A program made the position numbers and the translations under genes. From NCBI GenBank assembly GCA_036511675.1, contig DATCBU010000095.1, positions 1 to 64,000 of the forward strand: a stretch of DNA of 64,000 bases. Direction: 5' to 3'. This DNA is from Chersky-840 sp036511675 (GTDB lineage: Bacteria; Actinomycetota; Acidimicrobiia; Acidimicrobiales; UBA8190). The notes beneath the pieces were generated by a model, which did no database searches, was not told the origin of the DNA, and saw only the letters and a list, made by a program, of their open reading frames with translations. Position 1 is the stretch's first letter. The number at the start of each line of letters is the position of its first letter. This document shows positions 1 through 8,058 of this stretch, in pieces.

Positions 1-95
1 GCGGTGCGGTGCGGTGCGGTGCGGTGCGGTGCGGTGCGGTGCGGTGCGGTGCGGTGCGGTGCGGTGCGGTGCGGTGCGGTGCGGTGCGGTGCGGT
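1..95. repeat. GCGGT pentanucleotide tandem repeat
   Basis: Nineteen uninterrupted copies of GCGGT run from the first base of the window to the T that is also the last base of the permease stop codon on the minus strand. The tract continues off the left edge, so its full length is unknown. A five-base unit cannot keep one reading frame per copy, and the permease stop sits at its inner end. It may be a slippage-prone microsatellite or an assembly artefact at a contig end. Confidence 0.9.
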
Positions 96-2335
96 CAGTC
101 GTTCCGGGCGATCTCGGGTCCCGTGATCCGGTTCAGGAGCGGGAACGTCGAGGCGATGATCGCGAGTGACGCAGCGAGTCCACCGAGGACGGTCGCCCAG
201 TACCCGATCCCGGGGATTCGGAACGCGATGTCGACCTGCGAGTGGAGGTAGAGCGCAGCAGAAACCAGACCGACGACGATCGACACAACGGCGACGAGCA
301 GGAGCGGCAGCGCACTCTCCAGCGCGACGACGCGGTGCAGGACACCGGTGGAGACACCGGTGAGCCTGAGCAGGCTGAACGGGCGCTTGCGCTCGCTCAA
401 CCCGGCTGCGATGTTCACTGCAAGGCTGCAGGCGGCGATGATCAGGCTCGCCACGATGATCACGTCGGTCAGGTTCTGGATCATGGTGAGAAGGCGCGAG
501 CCGTCCGGCGTATTCCCCTTGACCACCACCGGCGTTCCGCGGAAGGGAAAGGCCCGCTCGAGCGCGGTCCGTACCAGCTCGAGAGAGCTGGACGATCCGT
601 CCGTGGCGACGACGATCGCCTCGGCGGGAAGACTCGCGATGCTCGCCACCGACAGGTGAGCGGACGGCCAGACCGTCGATGAGGACGCTGAGTTGTTCCC
701 AGTGACCGGCTGGAGGAAGTAGCCGATCGTCGCCACCGTCGCTCCCGGTGCGCACTTGCCGATCGCGGGCGTCTTCGCCAGCTGGTCGCACGCAACCACC
801 CCCTCTCCGTTCATCCGCTGAACAGGGGACGGGCCGACGCGGACCACCGTCACTCCGCGCGCCCCGGGCGCGGCGAGGACCCGCGTGAGGGTCTGGCCTG
901 GGACAGAAGGAACCTCGCTGGAAGCGTCACACGAATTCGTGACTCCGCAGAGTTGGTCGTCGAGGGTTGCGGTCGACGCAGACCTGCCTCCTTGGGAGCT
1001 GACGGCAACGATCGAGCTGAGCGCCCCGATCGCTGCGCTCGCAACGAAGAGGGCGAGCACGAGCCCACTGATCGAGCGGAAGGCCGCCCGAGGGTTGTCG
1101 AGGAGCCGGCGACCGGCGATGAGCGTGGCGGGTCGACGTGCCCGCTTGGCCATGAGTCGAGAACCCATCTTGGTCAGCCACGGCCCGGCGAGGACCAGCC
1201 CCACCACGATGAGCACGAAGCCCACGAGCACCTCCAGAATCTGGCTGCCGTTGCTCTTCGGCTTGCCGGCGGCGTCGAAGTACGCGAGCAGGGCGATGCC
1301 AGCCAGAAGTGGGATGACCCGGACGATCCTCGGTGGAGCAGACGAAGCTCGTCGGCTTACGCCGAGCGGCGAGATCTGGACGCGGCGGAGCGCGAGGCGC
1401 GAGGACACGACAGCGGCGATCGGGACGCCGATGACGACGAGTGCCACGTCGATCCCCTGGAGCGAGAGGTCACCCAGGGCGAACGGAAGTCCGGCGAAGG
1501 GGACATGGACGAGCAGCGGCCGGAACAGGAAGAAGAGTGCGAACCCCACAGCCACTCCCGCGAGGGCGGCGACCGTTGCCTCCACCGCTGCGATCACCGA
1601 GACCTGATGTGGCGTCGCCCCGACAAGGCGCATCGCGGCGAAACGCTCCTCTCGCCGCGCAGCGGACAGCCGGCTCGCTGTCGCGATCAAGATGAGCACA
1701 GGCAACAACAAAGCGACGGCTCCGCCTGCCAGAATCCACTGCAGAACGGGTCCGCTCCCGACGCCGCTCTGGCAGGCGTAGCAGCTGCTCGGCGTCTGCT
1801 GAATGCCTCGGACCTCGAATGCCCCGGGGACCTGCGAGAGCCGGCGCGCGTTGTGGCCGATGACGATGATCAGCGAGTTCGGTGACGGAAGAGCCGCTGC
1901 GTCGATGGTCCCGATCGGGCGCCCGGCGAACCGGTCCCGCAGCTCGCTCGCTGGCACGGACGCGAGAAGACTCGTGAGGGCCGGCGATGCGTAGAACTCC
2001 CGTGCTCCGGGCAGGTGCGGAATCCCGGGTGGGATGGGAGTGCTCGGTCCGGTGGCGGCAACATCCACTCGGTCGATGGCCAGGCTGCCGAACTGGTCGA
2101 CGCTGAGCAGCCACCACAGTCGGTCGTACGTCGAGCTGCTCGCGGTCGACGGAGGCGATTGCGCCGAGGTGTCGAGCCACGCACCACGGTCGGTCTGGGC
2201 GTGAAGCCCGTTCATGCCGGCCAGGGCGAACAGCAGCAGACCGACGCCGAGGGCAACCGCAGCCGCGGTGACGAGGACACGTAGCGCCGCCTCGCGACCG
2301 CTTCCCAACGTCAAGCGCAGGCCGAGTCGGATCAT
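95..2335 (-). CDS. FtsX-like ABC transporter permease
   Basis: Membrane subunit of an ABC transporter of the MacB/FtsX type, about 746 residues. A first membrane segment lies at residues 19-42, followed by an extracytoplasmic domain of about 160 residues, a central group of membrane helices and a final group near the C-terminus. This is the usual duplicated FtsX_permease architecture. The protein ends in ITGPEIARND, and a closely similar ending occurs in the relic at 7702. The start overlaps the upstream ATPase gene by 4 nt, so the two are translationally coupled and form one transporter. Such PadR-ATPase-FtsX operons usually export lipophilic or peptide compounds or act in envelope stress; the substrate cannot be told from the sequence. 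Confidence 0.9.
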   Translation of the reverse strand: MIRLGLRLTLGSGREAALRVLVTAAAVALGVGLLLFALAGMNGLHAQTDRGAWLDTSAQSPPSTASSSTYDRLWWLLSVDQFGSLAIDRVDVAATGPSTPIPPGIPHLPGAREFYASPALTSLLASVPASELRDRFAGRPIGTIDAAALPSPNSLIIVIGHNARRLSQVPGAFEVRGIQQTPSSCYACQSGVGSGPVLQWILAGGAVALLLPVLILIATASRLSAARREERFAAMRLVGATPHQVSVIAAVEATVAALAGVAVGFALFFLFRPLLVHVPFAGLPFALGDLSLQGIDVALVVIGVPIAAVVSSRLALRRVQISPLGVSRRASSAPPRIVRVIPLLAGIALLAYFDAAGKPKSNGSQILEVLVGFVLIVVGLVLAGPWLTKMGSRLMAKRARRPATLIAGRRLLDNPRAAFRSISGLVLALFVASAAIGALSSIVAVSSQGGRSASTATLDDQLCGVTNSCDASSEVPSVPGQTLTRVLAAPGARGVTVVRVGPSPVQRMNGEGVVACDQLAKTPAIGKCAPGATVATIGYFLQPVTGNNSASSSTVWPSAHLSVASIASLPAEAIVVATDGSSSSLELVRTALERAFPFRGTPVVVKGNTPDGSRLLTMIQNLTDVIIVASLIIAACSLAVNIAAGLSERKRPFSLLRLTGVSTGVLHRVVALESALPLLLVAVVSIVVGLVSAALYLHSQVDIAFRIPGIGYWATVLGGLAASLAIIASTFPLLNRITGPEIARND

Positions 2336-3048
2336 TGCGGGACCGGTGCCATCGAGGTCACGCGCCCGTCGCGGACGATCACCTCGCGATCGGCGTACGC
2401 GGCGACGCGGGGCTCGTGCGTGACGAGGATCACCGTCGATCCCTGCTCGCGCGCGGCGCGCGTCAACAGCCCCATGACCAGCTCCCCGTTCAGCGAGTCG
2501 AGCGAGCCGGTCGGTTCGTCGGCGAAGAGCACGTCGGGGCGGGCGACGAGTCCGCGCGCCAACGCGACGCGCTGGGACTGGCCGCCGGACATCTCGCCGG
2601 TTCGGTGGCGCTCCATACCCTGCAGGTCGAGGCGTTCGAACCAGCTCCGCGCTTCACGGAGGGCCTCCTCACGGTGCGTGCCACTGAGCAACAGCGGCAG
2701 GGCGACGTTCTCCTCAGCCGTCAGCTCCGGCACGAGCTGGCCGAACTGAAACACAAAGCCGAAGCGATCACGCCGCAGCCGGGAGCGCTCGGCCTCCGGC
2801 ATTCCGTCGACGCGCTGACCGTCGAAGTAGACCTCGCCGGAGTCGGGAACGAGGATGCCCGCCAGGCAGTGGAGCAGCGTCGACTTGCCCGAGCCGCTTG
2901 GGCCCATCACAGCGACGATCTCGCCACGCTTCACGGCAAGACTCGCCCCGCGGAGCGCCGGGGTCTCCCCAAAGGAGAGCACGAGGTTGCGCCCCTCGAT
3001 GACGACCCCTCCGGCGACGACCACGGAAGACCTGTTCGCCGGGTTCAT
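2332..3048 (-). CDS. ABC transporter ATP-binding protein (MacB/LolD type)
   Basis: Nucleotide-binding subunit that powers the adjacent FtsX-type permease, 238 residues. Walker A is GPSGSGKST at residues 49-57, the signature is MSGGQ followed by SQRVALARGL, and Walker B is LFADEPTGSLDS. The EPTGSLDS form is typical of the MacB/LolD class. It overlaps the PadR gene upstream and the permease gene downstream by 4 nt each, which makes a tight three-gene operon. It lacks membrane segments and should sit on the cytoplasmic face bound to the permease. Confidence 0.93.
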   Translation of the reverse strand: MNPANRSSVVVAGGVVIEGRNLVLSFGETPALRGASLAVKRGEIVAVMGPSGSGKSTLLHCLAGILVPDSGEVYFDGQRVDGMPEAERSRLRRDRFGFVFQFGQLVPELTAEENVALPLLLSGTHREEALREARSWFERLDLQGMERHRTGEMSGGQSQRVALARGLVARPDVLFADEPTGSLDSLNGELVMGLLTRAAREQGSTVILVTHEPRVAAYADREVIVRDGRVTSMAPVPQ

Positions 3049-3569
3049 GCCGTCACCTCTTCGGCCAGCACCGCGAGCCGGGCGGCGGTGAGGTCGATCC
3101 AGCGCAGATCAGCTTCCAAGTGAAAGAGCCCGTGGTCGGCAAGGAGGGCGTCGACGACCCCGCCCTTCTGCTTGAGGTCGGTGAGCTCGCGCATCCGAGC
3201 CAGGTGTGCGGCCCGCTGGACATCCAGGTACTCCTCCGCGGGGCGACCGAGCATGAGGGAGAGCACAACCTTCACGAAGAGGTCGGTCTGGAGGTGAGGC
3301 TCTGCAGGGATGGGAACTGCGAGCCACACCTCGACCTCGCTCTTCCCTGTCTCGGTGATCGTGTAGCGCTTGCGATCAGGGCCGGATCCGGCTTCAGCCT
3401 CGCCGACCATCGCCTTCCCGTCCCGCGCCAGGCGGGCAAGGGTCGCGTACACCTGGCCGTAGGGAAGCGGCCTGCCCCGAGCGAAGTACGCGTCGTAGTC
3501 GCGCTTCAGGTCGTAGCCGTGGCTCGGTTCGCGGTCGAGGAGCCCGAGGAGGGCCATGGGAACGCTCAT
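3045..3569 (-). CDS. PadR family transcriptional regulator
   Basis: Winged-helix repressor of the PadR family, 174 residues, first gene of the ABC transporter operon. The N-terminal domain begins SVPMALLGLLDREPSHGYDL, the usual PadR start, and contains the wing sequence YGQVYATLARLARDG. The C-terminal half is the helical dimerisation domain. I chose the ATG at 3569 rather than the in-frame ATG at 3581 because the latter lies inside a -10 hexamer and family members start at this point. It probably represses its own operon; the spacer of the promoter holds the GTATGTATAC sequence that could be its operator. No ligand can be predicted. Confidence 0.9.
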   Translation of the reverse strand: MSVPMALLGLLDREPSHGYDLKRDYDAYFARGRPLPYGQVYATLARLARDGKAMVGEAEAGSGPDRKRYTITETGKSEVEVWLAVPIPAEPHLQTDLFVKVVLSLMLGRPAEEYLDVQRAAHLARMRELTDLKQKGGVVDALLADHGLFHLEADLRWIDLTAARLAVLAEEVTA

Positions 3570-3606
3570 ATCTGAGAGCATACGCTGCGGGTATACATAC
3601 GGTCAA
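3567..3606 (-). promoter_or_regulatory. Promoter of the PadR-ABC operon, probably leaderless
   Basis: On the minus strand TTGACC (3606-3601) and TATGCT (3582-3577) are separated by 18 nt. The expected transcription start lies at about 3569-3571, on the ATG chosen for padR, so the mRNA should have no leader. The spacer contains GTATGTATAC, a near-palindrome that is a candidate PadR operator. The hexamers are seen; use and regulation are inferred. Confidence 0.55.
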
Positions 3607-3893
3607 TAGGTGCACACTCGCGTCCATGCCGCTGGGCACGGCCGGGGGTGCCCCTGCCCGCGATGTGCCGTGTACAGACAGGGGTTTGGGGATCTCGGCG
3701 ACCCGGGCCACCGTCCGCATCTGGTGGCCAATCCCGAAGGCGCAGTAGTAGCCGTCGACACCGAAATGAACCGACGACCGACCTGCATAGGGGGCCGCCC
3801 GGTGTTAGCGAGATTTTCCGCTTGGTCGAATCCGACGGTGTGCGCGGTCCGTCACCGATTCGGATTTGCTGCCATCCGCAAACCGTAGGATGG
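3607..3893. other. Intergenic region without a recognised gene
   Basis: Between the PadR promoter and the stop of the sigma-factor gene I see no supported coding sequence on either strand. One small perfect hairpin, GGGCAC (3634-3639) with GTGCCC (3648-3653) and an 8-nt loop, has no T-tract and could be a weak terminator or chance in GC-rich DNA. Confidence 0.5.
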
Positions 3894-4757
3894 TCACCGC
3901 CGCAGTTCCGCCACCTCTTCCAGCCGTCCCAACTTGTGCGGGTTGCGCATCGCGTAGATCCGGGTGATGCGCCCGTCCTCGACCACCAGACTCACCGCCG
4001 TGGTTTCGCCACCGACGTCGAACCGGGCGCCCGGCAGCCCATTGAGCCAGGCAATGGTCGCCACGAGGTCCGGGAGTTCCACCAGCCGGGCCAGGAAGGC
4101 TGCCACCGTCTCGACCCCGCTGATCGGCTTGCGAGCAGCCCGCACCAGGCCGCCGCCGTCGGCGATCAGCACCACGTCCGGGGCGAGCACCTCCATCAGT
4201 CCCTGTATGTCGCCGCCGGAGATGGCGGCCAGGAACCTCTCGAGGGTCGCCTCTTGCTGGGCTCTGTCCACCTGCATTCGCGGCCGCCGCGCGGCCACGT
4301 GCTCGCGGGCGCGGTGCGCGATCTGCCGGACCGCCGCCGGCGTCATGCCCACCACCTCGGCGATCTCGTCATACGGCGTCTCGAACACCTCGTGCAGCAC
4401 GAACACGGCCCGTTCGGCGGGACCGAGGGTCTCCAGCACCGTGAGCATGGCGATCGAGACGTTCTCGGCGAGCTCGGCGTCCTCGGCCACATCGGGACTG
4501 GTGAGCAGGGGCTCGGGCAACCATTCCCCGACGTACTCCTCCCGACGGCGGGACACCGATCGCAGTCGGTTCAGCGCCTGCCGGGTAACGATCCGGACCA
4601 GATAGGCCCGCGGGTCACGCACCTCCGCATGGTCCACGTCGGCCCACCGCAGCCAGGTCTCCTGGACGACGTCCTCGGCGTCGACGGCGGAGCCGAGCAT
4701 CTCGTAGGCGACGGTGAAGAGGAGACCGCGGTGGGTGACGAACGGGTCGTCGGTCAC
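3894..4757 (-). CDS. sigJ: ECF41-family RNA polymerase sigma factor (SigJ-like)
   Basis: Extracytoplasmic-function sigma factor of 287 residues with the ECF41 layout: sigma region 2 at about 10-75, a linker with the signature WLPEPL at 79-84, region 4 at about 110-160, and a fused SnoaL-like C-terminal domain at about 165-285. The C-terminal domain carries DGGG at 200-203 and NPHKL at 272-276, matching the DGGG and NPDKL motifs of the family, with H for D in the latter. In ECF41 the SnoaL-like domain controls sigma activity in place of a separate anti-sigma factor (known for the family). The start overlaps the carboxymuconolactone-decarboxylase gene by 4 nt, the hallmark partner arrangement. 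The likely promoter target lies upstream of that partner gene. Confidence 0.93.
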   Translation of the reverse strand: MTDDPFVTHRGLLFTVAYEMLGSAVDAEDVVQETWLRWADVDHAEVRDPRAYLVRIVTRQALNRLRSVSRRREEYVGEWLPEPLLTSPDVAEDAELAENVSIAMLTVLETLGPAERAVFVLHEVFETPYDEIAEVVGMTPAAVRQIAHRAREHVAARRPRMQVDRAQQEATLERFLAAISGGDIQGLMEVLAPDVVLIADGGGLVRAARKPISGVETVAAFLARLVELPDLVATIAWLNGLPGARFDVGGETTAVSLVVEDGRITRIYAMRNPHKLGRLEEVAELRR

Positions 4758-5332
4758 GCCGTCGAAACTAGGGCGAGCGGCTTGAGGTCACAGGCGGCCG
4801 AGAACTCTTGCGACTCAATGCCCATCGCGACGTTGGAGCGGGCCATGAGGTTGGCGAGCGCGATGAACATGGTCAGCTCCACGAGGGCGGGAGGGCCGAG
4901 CGCCCTCAGCAGCGTGGCCGACAGTTCGTCGGTGACGGTCGGCGGGGTCTGCGTCATGGCCTCGGCGTATTCCATGACGTCGCGCTCTAGCGGCGTGAAG
5001 ACACCCGATTCACGCCAGCCGGGGACCTCACGCGCCTTCATCACGTCGAGTCCCTCGTTGTGGGCGTGGAAGTAGCCGAAGTCCAGGCAAAAGCTACATC
5101 CCACGAGGCTGGCTACCGCCATGTGGGCGAACGACTTCAGGTTCTCGTCACACTCGTCCCACTTCTGCGCCTTACGCCCGACGCTGAAGCTGAAATTCAA
5201 CACCTTCCGGTTGTGCCACGCCACCCCGACCGGCTCGGGCACCTGGCCGAACATCTTGCGGGACATCCGCTTGATCATCGCGCCGTAGATGCCGGACAGC
5301 TCTGCCTGGGGGATCCTGGGACTTCTCGACAT
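4754..5332 (-). CDS. Carboxymuconolactone decarboxylase / AhpD-like protein, ECF41 partner
   Basis: Cytoplasmic protein of 192 residues in the CMD/AhpD alkylhydroperoxidase-like family. The redox motif is CSFC at residues 79-82, followed by histidines at 89 and 91 (CSFCLDFGYFHAH), as in AhpD-type peroxidase active sites. I chose the ATG at 5332 because GGAGGAG precedes it at ideal spacing; an in-frame ATG at 5371 has no ribosome site and overlaps the promoter. It is the first gene of the operon and is followed by the ECF41 sigma factor. Proteins of this type are the standard genomic partners of ECF41 sigma factors; the substrate is not known. Confidence 0.9.
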   Translation of the reverse strand: MSRSPRIPQAELSGIYGAMIKRMSRKMFGQVPEPVGVAWHNRKVLNFSFSVGRKAQKWDECDENLKSFAHMAVASLVGCSFCLDFGYFHAHNEGLDVMKAREVPGWRESGVFTPLERDVMEYAEAMTQTPPTVTDELSATLLRALGPPALVELTMFIALANLMARSNVAMGIESQEFSAACDLKPLALVSTA

Positions 5333-5366
5333 GGTGTCTCCTCCGATTAATGGCTCTCGGCATAGA

Positions 5367-5393
5367 GACACCGGCCACCCATCGAATGTGACA
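5367..5393 (-). promoter_or_regulatory. ECF41-type promoter (TGTCACA-N16-TGTC)
   Basis: The minus strand carries TGTCACA at 5393-5387, 16 nt, then TGTC at 5370-5367. The published ECF41 consensus is TGTCACA with CGTC about 16 nt downstream, so only one base differs. The expected start is near 5360, giving a leader of about 28 nt that includes the strong Shine-Dalgarno site. The operon encodes its own ECF41 factor, so autoregulation is likely. Confidence 0.8.
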
Positions 5394-5552
5394 CCCGAGC
5401 CGGATATTGCCGCCAGCCGGGTCTGAGCGGCTGACGGTTCGCGTGGAGCACGGCAATTCGAGTGGAGCCGCTTGGGCTACCGCGGATCTCGGGTGCGTTT
5501 GATCCCTACGAGATCAGGCGGGCATGCAATAGGTCAGCCTGCGCCGCCAGGC

Positions 5553-7367
5553 CTACTCCGGCTTGCCACGTCCCAGGAGCCAGGTCGCTGTCGCCGCGCC
5601 GCGCCGCCCTGTGGTCAAAGCGAGATGGTGCGCTTTGCTCATCCACAGTGAGGACGCGGCGAGCAAGCGCTGGTCGGACTCCGCAAAGCTGGAGTACCAG
5701 AAGGTTCGGCGGCCGGTGGCGGCCAGCGGAGGGGCGCCTCCGGGATTGATCACTAGAGCGAGCACGATCATGCCAATGATGACGAGGATTCCCACGAGCG
5801 TGGCTGGGAGCGCAATGCTCGAGCTTGAGGCATCACTCGCCGACGCAAGCGGGCCAGAGGCGGATTGTGAGCTGCTGCCCCCCGATCCGTTTCCGGGGAC
5901 GGTGTCCGGCAAGGCGGCGTTTCCGGAACTCGGCACCAGCGGCGTCACGCTGGTCGGAACGGTGGTACTGGGTGCCACGGCGTTCTGTGCCCCGGCAATG
6001 GCGGCCTGGCCCGTATTTCCCGCGGATTTCGATGTCGACGTCTGATCAGTTGCGGCCGGCCGTGATGCTTTCGCTTTGGGAATGTGCTTGTGAGGCGCCG
6101 TCGTTGAAGCTGCGTGGTCGGTTGGCGCCGATGTAAGAGCGGGCGGGCTTGGGGTCGTGGTTCCAGGTGTGACCGGTTCCGACGTGGGTGCACTCACTGA
6201 TGGAGCAGAGACGGGAGCCGGCGTCACCGGTGACGATGTCGGTGTGGGCGACGTCTGGGTCGGTTCCGTCGGGGAAGTGACAGCGGTCGGGCTCAGGTTC
6301 GTGGTTCCAGGTGTGGCCACGCCCGACGTTGGTGCACTCCCTGATGGAGAGGAGACGGGAGCCGGCGTCACCGGTGACGATGTCGGTGTGGTCGACGTCG
6401 GGGTCGGTTGCATTGGGGATGCGACAGGGGTCGGAGGTCCGGTGGGCGGCGCAGAAGTGGGCTGCGGCGGGGAGACGGGCGTCGGTGTCAGAGTCGGTGG
6501 TTGCGCTGCAGCAGCAGCCGGGACGACGTCAAAGAGGAACGCGTTCCCGTTACTGTCGACGGCCACACAAGACGAATCGGAGGGGCACGAGACTGCGCTC
6601 AGATTGCCGAGGAGGTCGAGCAGGGTAGGTGTGGACCATGCAGAGCCGTTGTAGGTCACGTAGTTGCCGAAGTGGTCCACGGCGGTACACGACGCCCCAA
6701 CACACGCAACAGCCGTCAACCCACCAAGGGGGTCGATACGGGTCAACATGGACCACGCTGACCCGTTGTAACTGATCTCATCTCCGAGGGAGTTCACGGC
6801 GACACAAGAGGCGCTTGACGAGCAGGAGACAGAAGAGAAGGAGAGGCCGAACGGGTCCATCGATTGCGGGGTTGACCAGGTTGTCCCGTTGAACGTGACC
6901 GCTTGGCCCGAGTAGTCGACGGCCACGCAGAACGAGCTCGTTGCGCATGAGACCGAACTGAGTAAACCCGAGGAGTCGACGAGTGTCGGAGCTGACCAGG
7001 TTGTCCCGTTGAACGTGACCGCTTGGCCCGCGTAGTCGACGGCGACGCAGATCGATGGGCTGGCGCACGAGACCGAGCTCAGGGTCCCTGAGGGGTCGAC
7101 CGGTGTGGCCGATGACCAGGCCGAGCCGTCATACGACCACCCTTGTCCACCTGCGCCCACGGCGATGCAGGTGGACATCGAAGTGCAGGAGACTGAGGTC
7201 AGCAGGCTTGATCCGGAAGAACCGCCGCTGGCGCTCGCCTTCGCGGGTGTTGTCAACGTCCAGGCGGTGAGAAGACCCGCGATCAGGAGCACTCCTGCCA
7301 ATGTCCGTGGGGTATTCGCTCGCGCTCCGAGAAGCTGCCGACCTTTCCATCCCCCCCTGTTCCGCAT
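5553..7367 (-). CDS. Repeat-containing surface protein with Pro/Thr stalk
   Basis: Hypothetical secreted or surface protein of 604 residues. A signal or membrane segment lies at about residues 24-41. Then come about six modules of 39-41 residues with the pattern SVSC..S..CVAVD..G.A..YNG..WS.P, each with two cysteines and an aromatic pair, likely forming a beta-propeller or beta-solenoid with disulfides. Residues about 295-510 are a Pro/Ser/Thr-rich stalk with internal duplication. A membrane segment at about 515-540 and a short basic tail suggest a C-terminal anchor. Such SVSC-repeat proteins recur in high-GC actinobacteria without assigned function. The gene stands alone between the ECF41 operon and a permease relic. 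Confidence 0.75.
   Translation of the reverse strand: MRNRGGWKGRQLLGARANTPRTLAGVLLIAGLLTAWTLTTPAKASASGGSSGSSLLTSVSCTSMSTCIAVGAGGQGWSYDGSAWSSATPVDPSGTLSSVSCASPSICVAVDYAGQAVTFNGTTWSAPTLVDSSGLLSSVSCATSSFCVAVDYSGQAVTFNGTTWSTPQSMDPFGLSFSSVSCSSSASCVAVNSLGDEISYNGSAWSMLTRIDPLGGLTAVACVGASCTAVDHFGNYVTYNGSAWSTPTLLDLLGNLSAVSCPSDSSCVAVDSNGNAFLFDVVPAAAAAQPPTLTPTPVSPPQPTSAPPTGPPTPVASPMQPTPTSTTPTSSPVTPAPVSSPSGSAPTSGVATPGTTNLSPTAVTSPTEPTQTSPTPTSSPVTPAPVSAPSVSAPTSEPVTPGTTTPSPPALTSAPTDHAASTTAPHKHIPKAKASRPAATDQTSTSKSAGNTGQAAIAGAQNAVAPSTTVPTSVTPLVPSSGNAALPDTVPGNGSGGSSSQSASGPLASASDASSSSIALPATLVGILVIIGMIVLALVINPGGAPPLAATGRRTFWYSSFAESDQRLLAASSLWMSKAHHLALTTGRRGAATATWLLGRGKPE
6157..6444 (-). repeat. 144-bp tandem duplication in the stalk coding region
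   Basis: Two adjacent units of about 144 bp (roughly 6157-6300 and 6301-6444) encode two copies of the Pro/Ser/Thr stalk. A 40-nt stretch is identical between 6208-6247 and 6352-6391. The offset is 48 codons, so the reading frame is preserved. This is a recent in-frame duplication. Confidence 0.85.
6500..7205 (-). repeat. 120-bp SVSC module repeats
   Basis: The N-terminal half of the surface-protein gene is built from units of about 120 bp (40 codons). A 38-nt stretch is identical at 6873-6910 and 6993-7030, exactly 120 bp apart, so at least two modules are recent copies. Other modules are more diverged. Confidence 0.8.
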
Positions 7368-7634
7368 TTTGGACTCCAGTTGGCAGCCCCGTGACCGTTC
7401 GCGGCACGATCCAGAGTGTTGCCCCCTCCTAATTCTTCAAGACCTGAAGCTAGTGTCAAGTGGTATCACCCAGGGTCCGATGGCCATCTCTCTCAGCGCG
7501 CAGCTCGGCTGCTCCTATTCACCATCCGATCTGTTCTCAGCGCTTTCCCCACCGGCTGGATGGTGGAGCACTGATGCTCGGTTGTCCCTCGAACGCAGGT
7601 TTTGGGCGGCGTCTGCAACTGAGGGTCGGGTTGG
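7368..7634. other. Intergenic region upstream of the surface-protein gene
   Basis: No supported gene. The region should hold the promoter of the surface-protein gene, which starts at 7367 with TGGAG about 6 nt upstream. I cannot assign -35 and -10 boxes with confidence. Confidence 0.4.
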
Positions 7635-7684
7635 GTAAGGCCTTAGTAGGAGTCGTTACTCCAACTCGATCGATCTGGCCTTAC
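7635..7684. terminator. Nested inverted repeat downstream of the permease relic
   Basis: GTAAGGCC at 7635-7642 pairs perfectly with GGCCTTAC at 7677-7684. Inside lies a second hairpin: GGAGT (7649-7653), loop CGTT, ACTCC (7658-7662), extended by AGT/ACT across one mismatch. The structure begins 17 bp after the stop of the permease relic on the minus strand, so it may be the terminator of the lost operon. A palindromic operator or small insertion scar is possible. Confidence 0.5.
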
Positions 7685-7701
7685 AGATGCGGCCTCGGCG
7701 T

Positions 7702-7890
7702 TCACTCCTTACGGGCGACCTCGGGTCCGGCAATCTTTTCGATCAGCGGCGGGGTGGAGGCGAGGATGACGAGGGCAGTCATGAGCCCGACGAGGACCAT
7801 CACGTAGTACGGCGTGACGGGTGAGCGGAAGGACGCCCGAGTCGGCAGTCCGAGAACAGGCCTGCGGCGAGGAACCCCGGCCCGGCTGGA
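7702..7890 (-). pseudogene. FtsX-like permease relic (C-terminal end)
   Basis: The last codons read SPVTPYYVMVLVGLMTALVI and on to IEKIAGPEVARKE, and align with the C-terminus of the intact permease near the left edge (GYWATVLGG ... NRITGPEIARND). Upstream homology continues only in another frame as GFLAAGLF, so a frameshift separates the last two helices, and nothing recognisable remains before about 7900. No ATPase remains beside it. It is the stump of a second FtsX-type transporter gene, related to but not identical with the one at 95-2335. It is not translated as a useful product. Confidence 0.75.
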
Positions 7891-8017
7891 GAGGACGGAG
7901 ATGGCGAGCCGGGCTTTCCTTGGCGTACCTGACAACCGGGATCGACGTGCACCTGCCTCGCCAGCGCGACGGGTGCAAGAGCTCGCCGGCCTCGCCGCAC
8001 TCTGCGCCTCCTGATGG

Positions 8018-8053
8018 CGGGCCCTCCCCGTCCCCCGACGGGGGAATGGCCCG
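8018..8053 (-). terminator. Hairpin terminator of the metallopeptidase gene
   Basis: Five bases after the stop codon at 8059, CGGGCC (8018-8023) pairs with GGCCCG (8048-8053), and inside it CCCCGTC (8026-8032) pairs with GACGGGG (8037-8043) around a CCCC loop. There is no T-tract, which is common for actinobacterial terminators. Confidence 0.65.
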
Positions 8054-8058
8054 TGGCG

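Noticed and set aside
1..95. CRISPR array or telomere-like repeat
   Set aside because: The unit is 5 bp with no spacers, and there is no sign of a replicon end other than the window edge.
3634..3653. Terminator at GGGCAC/GTGCCC
   Set aside because: Only a 6-bp stem, no T-tract and no fixed relation to a stop codon; recorded as an intergenic note only.
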